Of a DNA stretch of 64,000 bases, positions 32,570 to 41,539 are shown in pieces. Below the pieces are notes generated by a model, which made no database searches, had not been told where the DNA came from, and was given only the letters and a program-made list of their open reading frames with translations. The stretch is from Pseudomonadota bacterium. Its GTDB lineage: Bacteria; Pseudomonadota; Alphaproteobacteria; Rhizobiales; Rhizobiaceae. The stretch covers positions 1 to 64,000 of the forward strand of contig JAEWPB010000042.1 in assembly GCA_023399465.1 (NCBI GenBank), given 5' to 3'. The translations under genes were made by a program, and so were the position numbers. Position 1 is the first letter of the stretch. Each line of letters opens with the position of its first letter.

Positions 32570-34168
32570 TCAAACCCTTGTCTTGCTGCCATCGGCGTTC
32601 AACCCCGAAAGCGCATCGCGCACAAGTGGCATCCTCGCCGGCGGCATCGAAAACTCGCGAAAACCGCATGCGAGCAGTTCCGGCAGGGCAAGCGGATCGG
32701 CCGCGAGGTCGCCACAGATGCCGACGGGCTTTTCCGTTGCCAGCGCCAGCGGGACAGTGTGACGGAGGAAGCGAAGCGTGGCCATGCGCGCCGCCTCGTG
32801 AAGGTTGGATACCGCGGCGCTGTCGCGCGCCGAGGCCCCGAGATATTGGGCGAGGTCATTCGTGCCGAAGGAAAAGAAGGCGGCACGCTCGAATGCGTCC
32901 GGCATCAGTGCCGCGGCCGGGACCTCGAGCATGATACCGAGCGGCGGGATCGCATGTTCGATCCCTTGGCCTGCGAGCGCTTCCGCCTCTTCGGCGAAGA
33001 TCGCTGCGGTCGCGCCCAATTCGGCAGGAGAGGTGACCATAGGAACGAGAACGCGCAATCGCCCCGCGGGAGCCGCCCGCATCAACGCACGCGCCTGCAT
33101 CCTCAGTAGTTGCGGTCGGGTCAGAAGCAGGCGTATGCCGCGCAGGCCGAGATAGGAGGAGGGGTCGATCTGCGAGCCGGGCAACGGCTTGTCGGCACCG
33201 AAGTCGAAAAGCCGGATCGTCACCGGCTGCTCCCCCGCCCAGGCGAGCGCTTCGCGGTAGATCTGCTGCTGGCGCTCCTCGTCTTCAAACTGGGCCGCGG
33301 TCGGAACGAGATATTCGGTGCGCAACAGCCCGATGCCCTCGAACAGCTTCGGCGACAGTCCGAGCAACTCCGCCGGATGGTCGATGTTGGCGCGAAGGGT
33401 GATGGGGACGCCGTCCGCAGTCTCGCAACTCCCCGGTGGCATGTCCTGGTCTCGTGAACGCGGCTCCGCGCGACCGGCCTTCGCCGGTTCGGCAAGTGCA
33501 TCATCGATACCGTGCACATCGCCCTCGCCACCATCCACGAAAAGTACGGTGCCGCTGACGATCGTCGCCTCGCCCACGCCGACGACCATCGGCACACCAC
33601 GGCTTCGGGCGAGCATCGCCACATGGCTGGCAACGCTGCCGCCATAGAGGACGACGGCTCCGCCGCCGGTCCAGTCGTGGGCGAGAAAGACACTGGGGGC
33701 GATATCCCGGCCGACGAAGATCGAGCCTCTCGGAAAGTCGGGCGGTGCCTCGCCGTTCAGTGCCCGCAGCACCTGGTTCTTGATATCGAGCATGTCGCTG
33801 CTGCGCGCGCGGATATGCTCGTCGTCAGAGGCCTCGAACCCGCGGATATAGTCATCCATGGCGGAGGCCCAGGCGAAGTCGGCGCTTTCGCCGATCTCGA
33901 TGCGGGCAAGGCTCGGCTCGAGGATCGCCGGATCCCGCAGCATCTCGATCTGGAATTCGAGGATCGTGCCGCTTTCGAGATCCGAACCGGCTGCCAGCGA
34001 GCGCAACGCCCCAACGGTCTCGTCGACCGCGAGCAGAAGTCGTTCCCGATCCCTGCCTCTCGGCGACGTTGCAGCGTGTGCGGTGCGGGCCTGCGGCATG
34101 ACGTGAGCGACCCCGCGCGCGCAGCCCGGCGAAGCACCTTGACCTTTGAGCCTAAGCGGATCGGGCAT
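32570..34168 (-). CDS. ptsI: PTS enzyme I (PEP-protein phosphotransferase), DHA-type
   Basis: A 532-aa enzyme I, taking phosphate from PEP and passing it to HPr. The N-terminal HPr-binding/phosphohistidine domain has the active His in GGSVASHVAMLARSRGVPMVVG (about residue 190). The C-terminal PEP-binding barrel has RTEYLVPT (about 295), LRGIRLLL (about 365), FGTNDLAQY and a C-terminal GICGDLAADP. Length is slightly below the usual ~570 residues. Start 34168 overlaps the HPr gene by 17 bases. In E. coli the corresponding function is partly fused in DhaM; here it is a separate full-length enzyme. Confidence 0.9.
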   Translation of the reverse strand: MPDPLRLKGQGASPGCARGVAHVMPQARTAHAATSPRGRDRERLLLAVDETVGALRSLAAGSDLESGTILEFQIEMLRDPAILEPSLARIEIGESADFAWASAMDDYIRGFEASDDEHIRARSSDMLDIKNQVLRALNGEAPPDFPRGSIFVGRDIAPSVFLAHDWTGGGAVVLYGGSVASHVAMLARSRGVPMVVGVGEATIVSGTVLFVDGGEGDVHGIDDALAEPAKAGRAEPRSRDQDMPPGSCETADGVPITLRANIDHPAELLGLSPKLFEGIGLLRTEYLVPTAAQFEDEERQQQIYREALAWAGEQPVTIRLFDFGADKPLPGSQIDPSSYLGLRGIRLLLTRPQLLRMQARALMRAAPAGRLRVLVPMVTSPAELGATAAIFAEEAEALAGQGIEHAIPPLGIMLEVPAAALMPDAFERAAFFSFGTNDLAQYLGASARDSAAVSNLHEAARMATLRFLRHTVPLALATEKPVGICGDLAADPLALPELLACGFREFSMPPARMPLVRDALSGLNADGSKTRV

Positions 34169-34496
34169 GACTTTTCTCCTCGTCGAAATTGCGTTCGACG
34201 AGGGCGCACAACGCCTCCACCGCGTCTTCGGCCCCGATCCCTTCCGCCCGGATGGCGAGGACGAAGCCCTTGCGGATGCGTGCACCCATGATTTTGACGA
34301 TGCTCTTGCCGTTCAGCCATACGCCGCCGTCATTGACCTCGACGCCGATGGTGCAAGGAAAGGATCTGGCAAGGCGGGTGAAAGCAACGGATGGCCGGGC
34401 ATGGAGACCGATCTCGTGCGTGACCTCGACCCGCGCGCACACTGGGCCGGTCAAATGCGGCACCGATCCCGCATGCGATGCCTGGCGTCCGGTCAT
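34152..34496 (-). CDS. HPr-family phosphocarrier protein
   Basis: A 114-aa protein with the HPr fold. The phosphorylatable His is His32 in GLHARPS, and the regulatory-helix region is NGKSIVKIMGARI near 68. It has an N-terminal extension of about 17 residues compared with typical HPr. The start overlaps the DhaM stop as ATGA (34493-34496). It relays phosphate from EI to the EIIA-type DhaM. GAGGAG is upstream. Confidence 0.9.
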   Translation of the reverse strand: MTGRQASHAGSVPHLTGPVCARVEVTHEIGLHARPSVAFTRLARSFPCTIGVEVNDGGVWLNGKSIVKIMGARIRKGFVLAIRAEGIGAEDAVEALCALVERNFDEEKSHARSA

Positions 34497-34891
34497 GGCG
34501 AGAGCTCCTCCGCGGTCGCGACAACGCGGGAGAGCGTCGCGCCCCAGGACGCTTCGGCTGCCCCCATGACGGCGCCCTCGACGATCGGCGCGTTGCAGAT
34601 CAGCACCCGGCGCGCCCGCGCCGGCTCGAGCATTTCGATTGCCATCTCGCTGTTCGTCTCGGCCCCGCCAAGATCGACGAACACGGCGACGCCGGCCTCC
34701 GACCAGGCGCTGGCGATTGCCGCCAGGATGTCGGTCGCGTTCGTTCCGAGCCCGCCTTCGGCATTGCCGCCGCACCAGGCGAGCGGCACGCTGTCGCCGA
34801 CCATCTGGCGCACCATGTCCGCCGTGCCGCGCGCGATCAGCGGCGAGTGCGACACGATGACGATGCCGACATTTGCGCCATTGGTACTCAT
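34493..34891 (-). CDS. dhaM: DhaM-type EIIA (mannose-family) phosphotransfer protein
   Basis: A 132-aa EIIA-Man-fold protein. The phospho-accepting histidine is His15 in IVIVSHSPLIARG, as in DhaM. GGNAEGGLGTNATDI (about 40-55) and VFVDLGGAETNSEMA (about 70-85) are family blocks. It corresponds to the N-terminal domain of E. coli DhaM. The start overlaps the DhaL stop by four bases. It rephosphorylates the ADP bound to DhaL. Confidence 0.9.
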   Translation of the reverse strand: MSTNGANVGIVIVSHSPLIARGTADMVRQMVGDSVPLAWCGGNAEGGLGTNATDILAAIASAWSEAGVAVFVDLGGAETNSEMAIEMLEPARARRVLICNAPIVEGAVMGAAEASWGATLSRVVATAEELSP

Positions 34892-35502
34892 GCCGTCGTA
34901 GTCTCCTCCAGAAAGCGGCAGATCGTCCTCGTCAACAGTGCGCAGCTGCAAGCCCCCGGGTCCATGTGACCGATTGACCTGTCCCCGAGAAAGGACGCGC
35001 GCCCGCGCAGCGCCTTCATCGCGATCGTATCGTCCGCGGCGGCCATGGCGCAGGCCGCGATCTCCGCCGGCGGGCTCTGCCGCGAAACCGCGCGCTCGAC
35101 CGCGAAAAGCACGTCCAGCAATGTCTTGTCCCCGGCCCGCGACCGCCCGCGCCGGGCGACCGCCGCGACCGCAGGCGGCAAGCTGTCCGCAAGCGCTTCG
35201 TAGTCCGTACCTGCCCGCAACCCGCGGCCCATCTCGATCAGCAGCGTGCCGTAGAGCGGGCCTGAAGCGCCGCCGATCGTGGTGACGAGGAGCATGCCGA
35301 TCCCCTCCAACGCCTCGGGAGGTGCTAGGCCAGCCAGCCGCTCGCGCTCGGCATGGACGGCTTGGCTTCCCCGTTTCATGTTGATGCCGTGGTCGCCGTC
35401 GCCGATCGCCCGGTCGAGTTCGCCGAGGTGATCCGCACAGGACACGATCACCTCATGGCAGGCCTCGATCAGACCGGTAAGGATCGGGCGGCTGGCTTCC
35501 AC
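34888..35502 (-). CDS. dhaL: Dihydroxyacetone kinase subunit DhaL
   Basis: A 204-aa DhaL/DAK2 domain protein. The magnesium-ADP-binding aspartates lie in IGDGDHGINM (D35, D37). GGASGPLYGTLL (about 78-89) and AGDKTLLDVLFA (about 125) are conserved nucleotide-site motifs. It holds ADP as a cofactor and transfers phosphate from DhaM to the ketose on DhaK. It lies 25 bp downstream of the fused DAK gene and is coupled to dhaM. Confidence 0.9.
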   Translation of the reverse strand: MEASRPILTGLIEACHEVIVSCADHLGELDRAIGDGDHGINMKRGSQAVHAERERLAGLAPPEALEGIGMLLVTTIGGASGPLYGTLLIEMGRGLRAGTDYEALADSLPPAVAAVARRGRSRAGDKTLLDVLFAVERAVSRQSPPAEIAACAMAAADDTIAMKALRGRASFLGDRSIGHMDPGACSCALLTRTICRFLEETTTA

Positions 35503-35526
35503 GTGCTCCCCCCTCCCGTCGATCCG

Positions 35527-37194
35527 TCAGACGGCCGAAGCCGCGGCTTCGAATGCCGCCGCCACCGCCTCGGCCCCGGGATCGGATATGCCTTCAAGAT
35601 CGCGGGCAGCAAGGTAGGTGGACCGTCCGGCCTTCGCGCGGGTCATGCTTCCGGTCGCCGTCGCTCCGGTGCGGGCAGCGGCTGCCGCGGCGGCGAGGTC
35701 GCCGCCCGATGCAAGCGCGGCAAGTGCCGGCGCCAGGGCGTCCACCATTGTCCGGTCGCCCGGGCTGGCACCGCCGTAGAAGGTTACACGATCGAGCCCG
35801 GCAGTCAGGGCCGATGCCGCGTCGGCGCCTTCGGCAAACTTCTGCGCGGCTGCGGTGAAGAAGATCGAAAGCAGCACGCCGCTGGAGCCGCCCATGCTGG
35901 TGCCGAGCGCTTCGCCGATTGCGGCACAGGTGACGGCGGGATTGCCGAGCGGCAAGGTCGGGCGGAGGGCTAGCACGCTCCGCACACCGGTCGCGACGGT
36001 CGAGCCGGTGTCGCCGTCTCCAATCTTCGCGTCCAGCCGATTGAGGTCGCTCTCCAGCGCGAGGAGCCTGTCGCAGACCGCGTCGATCAGTCTTCCGACG
36101 GCAGCCGGATCGGCGGCAGCGGCTGCGGCATGCCCGTCGTCGATCGTGCTGCCGCCCGCTTTCACAGGCGCCGGCAGTACGGCCAGTTCGTGCCGCTTGG
36201 TCGGTGCGACCCAGGCTCGCGGGGCGACCGCCGAGGTCAGGGCAGTCTCACGGATGGCGTCGAGCCGGATCATCGAGAGAGAAAAGCCGTTCATGTTGAG
36301 CGCGGTCATCAGCGGTGCCGGTCCGAGGATCAGGTCTATCCGCTCGGAAAGCGACGAGTCGAGCACGGCCTTGGCGATGACGCCCATCTCGATCGGCGGC
36401 ACGGCGCCGAGATTGTTGATCAGCAGCGCGTGCCTTCCATCCGACTTGATCGCCGCGGCAAGCCGCTCCGCCATGGTCGCGACCAGCGAGGCCGCCTGCT
36501 GCAGTGCGATGCGCTCGACACCGGGTTCGCCATGAATGCCGAGGCCGAGTTCGCCCTCGTCGGGGCCGAGACGGTCTTCGTGGGCCTGACCGGGGATGGA
36601 GCAGGTCGACAGCGACATGCCGAGCGAGACGATTTCGGCGGCCGCCGATTGCGCCGCTTCCGCGACCGCTTCGAGCGGTTCTCCCGCTTCCGCCAGGTGG
36701 CCGGCGATCTTGTGCACGAACAACGTGCCGGCGACGCCGCGCGGCTGTGGCAGGTCGGGGAGGGCGATGTCATCGGCGACGATCGCCATCTCCACCTTCA
36801 GGCCCTCGGCGCGCGCCTTTTCCGCGGCGAGGCCGAAGTTCAGCCGGTCGCCCGTATAGTTCTTCACGATCAGCAAGCAGCCTGGCGCGCCGGTCACCGC
36901 CCGGATCGCCGTCAGCACAGCATCGACGCTCGGGGAGGCGAAGATCTCGCCGGAGACGGCCGCCGTCAGCATTCCCTTGCCGACGAAACCGGCATGCGAC
37001 GGCTCGTGTCCGGCGCCGCCACCGGAAATCACCGCGACCTTCGACTTGTCCCAGTCGGCGCGGACGATCACCTTGATTGCCGGATAGGCGTCCAGCCGGG
37101 CCAGTTGCCCTGGCGCAGAGGTGAGCAGCAGGCCGTCGAGGGCCTCCGTGACAATGTCTTCCCTGCGGTTGAAAAAGTGCTTCATCTTGTCCAT
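35527..37194 (-). CDS. ATP-type dihydroxyacetone kinase, DAK1-DAK2 fusion
   Basis: A 555-aa protein. Residues about 1-330 form the K domain (ISGGGAGHEPSHAGFVG; covalent-substrate His in GLGIHGEPG near 220). Residues about 360-555 form the L domain (KIGDGDTGSTV near 400; GTSMGGSSGVLLS; GASPGDRTMVDAL near 490). This is the eukaryote/Citrobacter-like single-chain kinase that uses ATP. A separate PEP-dependent set is encoded just downstream. ATG 37194 is used; ATG 37185 is an alternative. It follows the ABC importer genes in one operon. Confidence 0.9.
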   Translation of the reverse strand: MDKMKHFFNRREDIVTEALDGLLLTSAPGQLARLDAYPAIKVIVRADWDKSKVAVISGGGAGHEPSHAGFVGKGMLTAAVSGEIFASPSVDAVLTAIRAVTGAPGCLLIVKNYTGDRLNFGLAAEKARAEGLKVEMAIVADDIALPDLPQPRGVAGTLFVHKIAGHLAEAGEPLEAVAEAAQSAAAEIVSLGMSLSTCSIPGQAHEDRLGPDEGELGLGIHGEPGVERIALQQAASLVATMAERLAAAIKSDGRHALLINNLGAVPPIEMGVIAKAVLDSSLSERIDLILGPAPLMTALNMNGFSLSMIRLDAIRETALTSAVAPRAWVAPTKRHELAVLPAPVKAGGSTIDDGHAAAAAADPAAVGRLIDAVCDRLLALESDLNRLDAKIGDGDTGSTVATGVRSVLALRPTLPLGNPAVTCAAIGEALGTSMGGSSGVLLSIFFTAAAQKFAEGADAASALTAGLDRVTFYGGASPGDRTMVDALAPALAALASGGDLAAAAAAARTGATATGSMTRAKAGRSTYLAARDLEGISDPGAEAVAAAFEAAASAV

Positions 37195-37221
37195 CCAGTC
37201 ATTTGGGTTTGTCCTTCGCCG

Positions 37222-38229
37222 TCACGTCAGTCGCTGCCCGCCGGCATCGAAATAGAGGGGGTTGCGAAGTTTCAATTCGATTCGGTCGCCACGTTGGACC
37301 GCGAGGTAGGGATCGGCAAGCGTCACAAGCCTGTGCTCCCCAACCTTGATGTGAAGATGGTTCTGGTCGCCGAGGTGCTCGATCCAGTCGATCTCGGCAT
37401 TGCCACGCTGCGCCGCAGCAATGTCGAGATGCTCGGTGCGCGCGCCGATCGTCTTCGTGCCGGCGGGCGCTCTGCCCCCGGGCAGCAGGCCCTCCGGAAT
37501 AAGGTTGATGTGCGGCTGGCCGAGCCGGGCGGCGACATGGAGGTTCGCCGGGTTGCTGTAGATCTCGCGCGGCGTGCCGATCTGCACCAGCTTGCCCTCG
37601 GCGAGAATGCCGATGCGGTCCGCCATCGTCATGGCCTCGACCTGGTCATGGGTGACGTAGAGCAGGGTGGCGCCGAGTTCGCTCTGGATCCGCTTCAGTT
37701 CCAGACGCAGTTCAGCCCGCAGCTTGGCGTCGAGTGACGACAGCGGTTCGTCCATCAGGAAGATCGCCGGCTTGCGCACCAGCGCCCGGCCGATCGCCAC
37801 GCGCTGCATCTCGCCGCCGGAAAGACGGGTCGAGCGATTTTCCAGCTTGTGGTCGATCCGCACCATCTTCGCCACCTCGCGCACGCGGGCATCGATCTCG
37901 GCGTCGGCAAGTCGTCGTGCGGGCGAGCGTAGCGGAAAGGCAAGGTTCTCGTAGACAGTCAGATGCGGATAGAGCGAGTACTGTTGGAAGACGAAGGCGA
38001 CGTCGCGGGTCGCCGGAGCTTCGCCGGCAACATTCCGTCCGGCAATGGTGACGTGGCCACCGTCCGGTCTTTCGAGGCCCGCGATCAGCCGCAGCGTTGT
38101 CGTTTTCCCGGCACCGGTCGGCCCGAGCAGCACGACGAATTCGCCGTCGCGGATTGTCAGGCTGACGTTGTGGACGGCCTGCGTTTCGCCGTAGGCCTTG
38201 CTGATCCCGGCAAGCGTGACTTCAGCCAT
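37222..38229 (-). CDS. ABC transporter ATP-binding protein (carbohydrate/polyol, UgpC/MalK type), second ATPase
   Basis: A 335-aa ATPase. Walker A is GPTGAGKTTT (about 36), the Q-loop FVFQQYSLYPH, the signature LSGGEMQRVAIGRAL (about 135) and Walker B IFLMDEP. A C-terminal TOBE/regulatory domain follows. GGAGGT precedes the ATG. The 5' end overlaps the preceding ATPase gene by 8 bases. Two different ATPases for one importer is the arrangement known for the rhizobial glycerol (GlpST) and related polyol transporters. Confidence 0.9.
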   Translation of the reverse strand: MAEVTLAGISKAYGETQAVHNVSLTIRDGEFVVLLGPTGAGKTTTLRLIAGLERPDGGHVTIAGRNVAGEAPATRDVAFVFQQYSLYPHLTVYENLAFPLRSPARRLADAEIDARVREVAKMVRIDHKLENRSTRLSGGEMQRVAIGRALVRKPAIFLMDEPLSSLDAKLRAELRLELKRIQSELGATLLYVTHDQVEAMTMADRIGILAEGKLVQIGTPREIYSNPANLHVAARLGQPHINLIPEGLLPGGRAPAGTKTIGARTEHLDIAAAQRGNAEIDWIEHLGDQNHLHIKVGEHRLVTLADPYLAVQRGDRIELKLRNPLYFDAGGQRLT

Positions 38230-39334
38230 GACGGACCTCCGCATTGAGGGGCGAAGCATGGAGGGACGAGGGGATCGCCTTGCCCGATCCGCAATCGAAC
38301 AGAGAGAGCCTGTTGCTGTCGAGTTCCAGCCCGACACGCTCGCCGATGGCGAAGTTGCGGTCCGCAGGGACCCGTGCCTTGACCAGGCCCTGTGCCGTCT
38401 CGACCGAGACGATCTGGTTGGTGCCGAGATATTCGCTGCCATAGACGGCGCCGCGCAGCGGTGCGGCGTCGCTGAAGCGAACATGTTCCGGCCGCACCCC
38501 GAGTGCGAATTCTCCGGGTTCGTACACCGCATGCACCCGCGGTATCCGGATCGGGACGTCACCGAGCGTGACGCTCGTCGCCCCGTTTTCGAGGCCCGCG
38601 CGGAAATGCAGGAAGTTCATTGGCGGCGAGCCGATGAAGTCGGCGACATACATCGAGGCGGGGCGGTTGTAGATTTCCTGCGGCGTGCCGAACTGCTCGA
38701 TAACGCCGTGGTTCATCACCGCGATCTTGTCGGCCATCGCCATCGCCTCGTGCTGGTCATGCGTCACGTAGACGGTCGTCGCGTGGATGCGGTTATGGAG
38801 TTCGCGCAGCTCGTGGACCATCACTTCGCGGAATTCGGCGTCCAGCGTACCGAGCGGCTCGTCCATCAGGAAGCACTTCGGCCGGCGAACGATGGCCCGG
38901 CCGAGCGCCACCCGCTGCCGGTCGCCGCCGGCAAGGCCGGAGACGGACCGGTCGAGGATGTGGCCGATCTGCAGGAGCCGCGCCGTCTCCTCGACGCGCT
39001 TGCGGATTTCCGCCTTCGGAACACCCTGGGACAACAACGGAAAACCGATGTTCTTGCGCACGTTCATGTGCGGGTAGAGCGCGAAGAGCTGGAAGACGAA
39101 GGCGATGTCGCGCGCGCTCGCCCGGTTGAAGGTGACGTCTTCGCCGTCGAGCAGGATCTGGCCGCTGGTTGGAAGCTCGAGGCCGGCGATCATCCGCAGC
39201 GTCGTCGTCTTGCCGCAGCCGGAAGGCCCGAGCAGCGCCAGGAACTCGCCGTCCTCAACGGTGAAGGTGGAATCCTCGACCGCGGCGAAATCGCCGAATT
39301 GCTTGCGCAGGTTTTCAACCCTGATCTCTGCCAT
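38222..39334 (-). CDS. ABC transporter ATP-binding protein (carbohydrate/polyol type), first ATPase
   Basis: A 370-aa ATPase. Walker A is GPSGCGKTTT (about 38) and Walker B is CFLMDEP. The signature is a variant, GLAGGDRQRVALGRAI (about 137), instead of LSGGQ. A TOBE-type C-terminal domain lies at about 260-360. It starts two bases after the stop of the small membrane protein gene. With the ATPase at 37222 it probably forms an ATPase heterodimer; a single non-canonical signature would make the two ATP sites unequal. Confidence 0.9.
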   Translation of the reverse strand: MAEIRVENLRKQFGDFAAVEDSTFTVEDGEFLALLGPSGCGKTTTLRMIAGLELPTSGQILLDGEDVTFNRASARDIAFVFQLFALYPHMNVRKNIGFPLLSQGVPKAEIRKRVEETARLLQIGHILDRSVSGLAGGDRQRVALGRAIVRRPKCFLMDEPLGTLDAEFREVMVHELRELHNRIHATTVYVTHDQHEAMAMADKIAVMNHGVIEQFGTPQEIYNRPASMYVADFIGSPPMNFLHFRAGLENGATSVTLGDVPIRIPRVHAVYEPGEFALGVRPEHVRFSDAAPLRGAVYGSEYLGTNQIVSVETAQGLVKARVPADRNFAIGERVGLELDSNRLSLFDCGSGKAIPSSLHASPLNAEVRHG

Positions 39335-39336
39335 GG

Positions 39337-39543
39337 CTACTCCGGAAACTTGGAAACGACGATGAACAGGACGGTGCCGGCGAGAAGCGTCACCAGCGAC
39401 CAGGTGTAGAGCACCAGAGCGAACGGTTGGAACAGCATGAGGAAGCCGAGCGCGATCAGCGCCGTGGCGATGTTCTCCATCGGTCCGCGACGGAGGAAGA
39501 GAGGGCGCTTCTTCTTTGGCATGGGCGAGGTCTCGATCGTCAT
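39337..39543 (-). CDS. Small two-helix membrane protein of the polyol ABC operon
   Basis: A 68-aa protein with a basic N-terminus (PKKKRPLFLRRG) and two hydrophobic segments (about 25-42 and 46-63). It overlaps the permease stop by four bases and sits 2 bp before the ATPase gene, so it is firmly part of the operon. Rhizobial glycerol transporter operons carry a comparable small gene of unknown role (GlpU). Homology is inferred from position, size and topology. Confidence 0.75.
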   Translation of the reverse strand: MTIETSPMPKKKRPLFLRRGPMENIATALIALGFLMLFQPFALVLYTWSLVTLLAGTVLFIVVSKFPE

Positions 39544-40493
39544 TTGCGCACCGCTCCGAAGGTGATCCCGCGCAAGAGCTGCTTGCGAAGCAGGATGGTG
39601 AAGACCAGGATCGGCACGAGGAAGATCGTCGTGCCGGCGGCGACCGCAGGCCAGTCCATGCCGCCCTCGCCGATGATCGTCGGGATGAAGGGGGGCGCCG
39701 TCTGGGCCGTGCCCGAGGTGAGCAGCACCGCAAACGCGTACTCGTTCCAGGCAAAGATCAGACAGAAGATGGCAGTGGCGGCAATCCCGGTCGTTGCCTG
39801 CGGCAGCACGACCTTGCGGAAGGCCTGCATGCGCGTATAGCCGTCGATCATCGCCGCTTCCTCGTATTCGCGCGGGATTTCGTCCATGAAGCCCTTGAGC
39901 AGCCAGACGGCGAGGGAGACGTTGACCGCGGTGTAAAGCAGGATCATGCCGAGCGCGGTGTCGGACAGGCCGAGCTCGCGGTACATCAGGTAGATCGGGA
40001 TCGCCACCGCTATCGGCGGCATCATGCGCGTCGACAGGATGAAGAACAACAGGTCGTCGGCCAGCGGCACGCGGAAGCGTGAGAATCCGTAGGCCGCGAG
40101 CGTGCCGAGGAACACGGCGAGGAAGGTCGAGCCAAAGGCGATTACCATGGAATTGGTGAAGCGCGGCCAGTAGTTCGACGGCCCGGCGATCACCATGTTG
40201 CGGCTGCGGGTGATCTCGTCGCAGGTCGACTGCGGTGGTCCGAGCGACTGGATGTATTCCGGCGTCTGGCGGGTGCGGGTGGTGAAGAGATTGCAGTAGC
40301 CTTCGAGTGTCGGGGTGAAGACGAGCTTCGGCGGATAGCTGATCGAATCCGGCGGCGACTTGAAGCTCGTCATGAAGATCCAGGCGAGCGGGACGATGGT
40401 GACGATCGCGTAGAGCACGACGATGATGCCGGCGATGCGCCGGGTCGCAGCACTCGGTTCGACGACGGAATGGGCGGAGTTTGCGCTGCTCAT
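39540..40493 (-). CDS. ABC transporter permease (MalG-like)
   Basis: A 317-aa inner-membrane permease with six predicted segments. The EAA loop is EEAAMIDGYTRMQAFRKVVLPQ (about 215-236). A large first periplasmic loop of about 70 residues precedes helix 2. It overlaps the upstream permease gene by four bases (ATGA at 40490-40493) and the small membrane protein gene by four bases. Confidence 0.9.
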   Translation of the reverse strand: MSSANSAHSVVEPSAATRRIAGIIVVLYAIVTIVPLAWIFMTSFKSPPDSISYPPKLVFTPTLEGYCNLFTTRTRQTPEYIQSLGPPQSTCDEITRSRNMVIAGPSNYWPRFTNSMVIAFGSTFLAVFLGTLAAYGFSRFRVPLADDLLFFILSTRMMPPIAVAIPIYLMYRELGLSDTALGMILLYTAVNVSLAVWLLKGFMDEIPREYEEAAMIDGYTRMQAFRKVVLPQATTGIAATAIFCLIFAWNEYAFAVLLTSGTAQTAPPFIPTIIGEGGMDWPAVAAGTTIFLVPILVFTILLRKQLLRGITFGAVRK

Positions 40494-41458
40494 CTCTGCT
40501 TCACCCTGTTCAGTGCCTTGACGTAGATGTTGGCGAGCCCGAAGACCGCCACGAACAGGATAATGGCGAAGGCGGAGGCCCGCCCGGTTCGCCAGCTCTC
40601 GAAGGCCTCGCGTTTCAGCGTGATCGAGGCGACTTCGGTGGTCGATCCCGGTCCGCCGCCGGTCAGCAGCATGACCATGTCGAACATCTTGAAATTCTCG
40701 ATGCCGCGGAAAAGCACCGCCAGCATGATGAAGGGAAGCGCCATCGGAATGGTGATCGACCAGAACTGCCTCCAGGCGGAGGCGCGGTCGACCTCGGCAG
40801 CCTCGTAGATGTAGTCGGGGATCGAACGCAGGCCGGCGAGACAGATCAGCATCACGTAGGGCGTCCACATCCAGGTATCGACGATGATGATCGACCAGGG
40901 CGCCAGCGAGACCGAACCGAGCATCTCGAAGGAGGATGGCGGCACGCCGGTGACATAGGAGACGATGTAGTTGAAGAGCCCGATCTGCGGCTGGTAGAGG
41001 AAGCGCCAGAAGTTGCCGACCACCGCCGGCGACAGCATCATCGGGATCAGGATGACGGTCGTCCAGAAGGCGTGGCCGCGGAACTTGCGGTCGATCAGGT
41101 AGGCCAGCGTGAAACCGATCAGCGTCTGCAGCAGGATCGTCCAGAAGACGAAATGCGCCGTCGTCTGCATGGCGATCCAGATGTCGCTGTCGGTCAGCAC
41201 CCGGTGATAGTTCTGCAGCCCGACATTCTCAAGCACCGCATTCGGCCGGTTGGCGCGATAGTTGGTGAAGGACAGCCGGACCGCCCAGAGCAGCGGAAAA
41301 ATGTTGATCGCGAGCAGCAGCGCGATCGTCGGCGTGATGAAGAGCCAGGCGATGGTGCGGTCGGAGAGACCGCCGATGCGCCGGACGATCGAGGACGGAG
41401 TTGCGCCCGCGGCTCGTTTCGCCCCCTTCTCCAGAATGGTGGTATCGGAATTGATCAC
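40490..41458 (-). CDS. ABC transporter permease (MalF/UgpA-like)
   Basis: A 322-aa permease with six predicted segments. The EAA loop is EAAEVDRASAWRQFWSITIPM (about 215-235). A GTG start at 41458 with AAGG upstream is used. It is separated from the binding-protein gene by an 81-bp gap containing a hairpin. Confidence 0.9.
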   Translation of the reverse strand: MINSDTTILEKGAKRAAGATPSSIVRRIGGLSDRTIAWLFITPTIALLLAINIFPLLWAVRLSFTNYRANRPNAVLENVGLQNYHRVLTDSDIWIAMQTTAHFVFWTILLQTLIGFTLAYLIDRKFRGHAFWTTVILIPMMLSPAVVGNFWRFLYQPQIGLFNYIVSYVTGVPPSSFEMLGSVSLAPWSIIIVDTWMWTPYVMLICLAGLRSIPDYIYEAAEVDRASAWRQFWSITIPMALPFIMLAVLFRGIENFKMFDMVMLLTGGGPGSTTEVASITLKREAFESWRTGRASAFAIILFVAVFGLANIYVKALNRVKQR

Positions 41459-41499
41459 GGACGTTACCTTGATGCTTGGAGAACGTATTGCGACCTGAT

Positions 41500-41523
41500 C
41501 GGCCGGCGCTTGCGCGCCGACCG
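41500..41523 (-). terminator. Intercistronic hairpin after the solute-binding protein gene
   Basis: A 10-bp arm pair (CGGCCGGCGC at 41500-41509, GCGCCGACCG at 41514-41523) with one mismatch. Its position between the binding protein and permease genes fits the usual device for making more binding protein. Confidence 0.5.
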
Positions 41524-41539
41524 GTTCAGCGGGAGGAAA

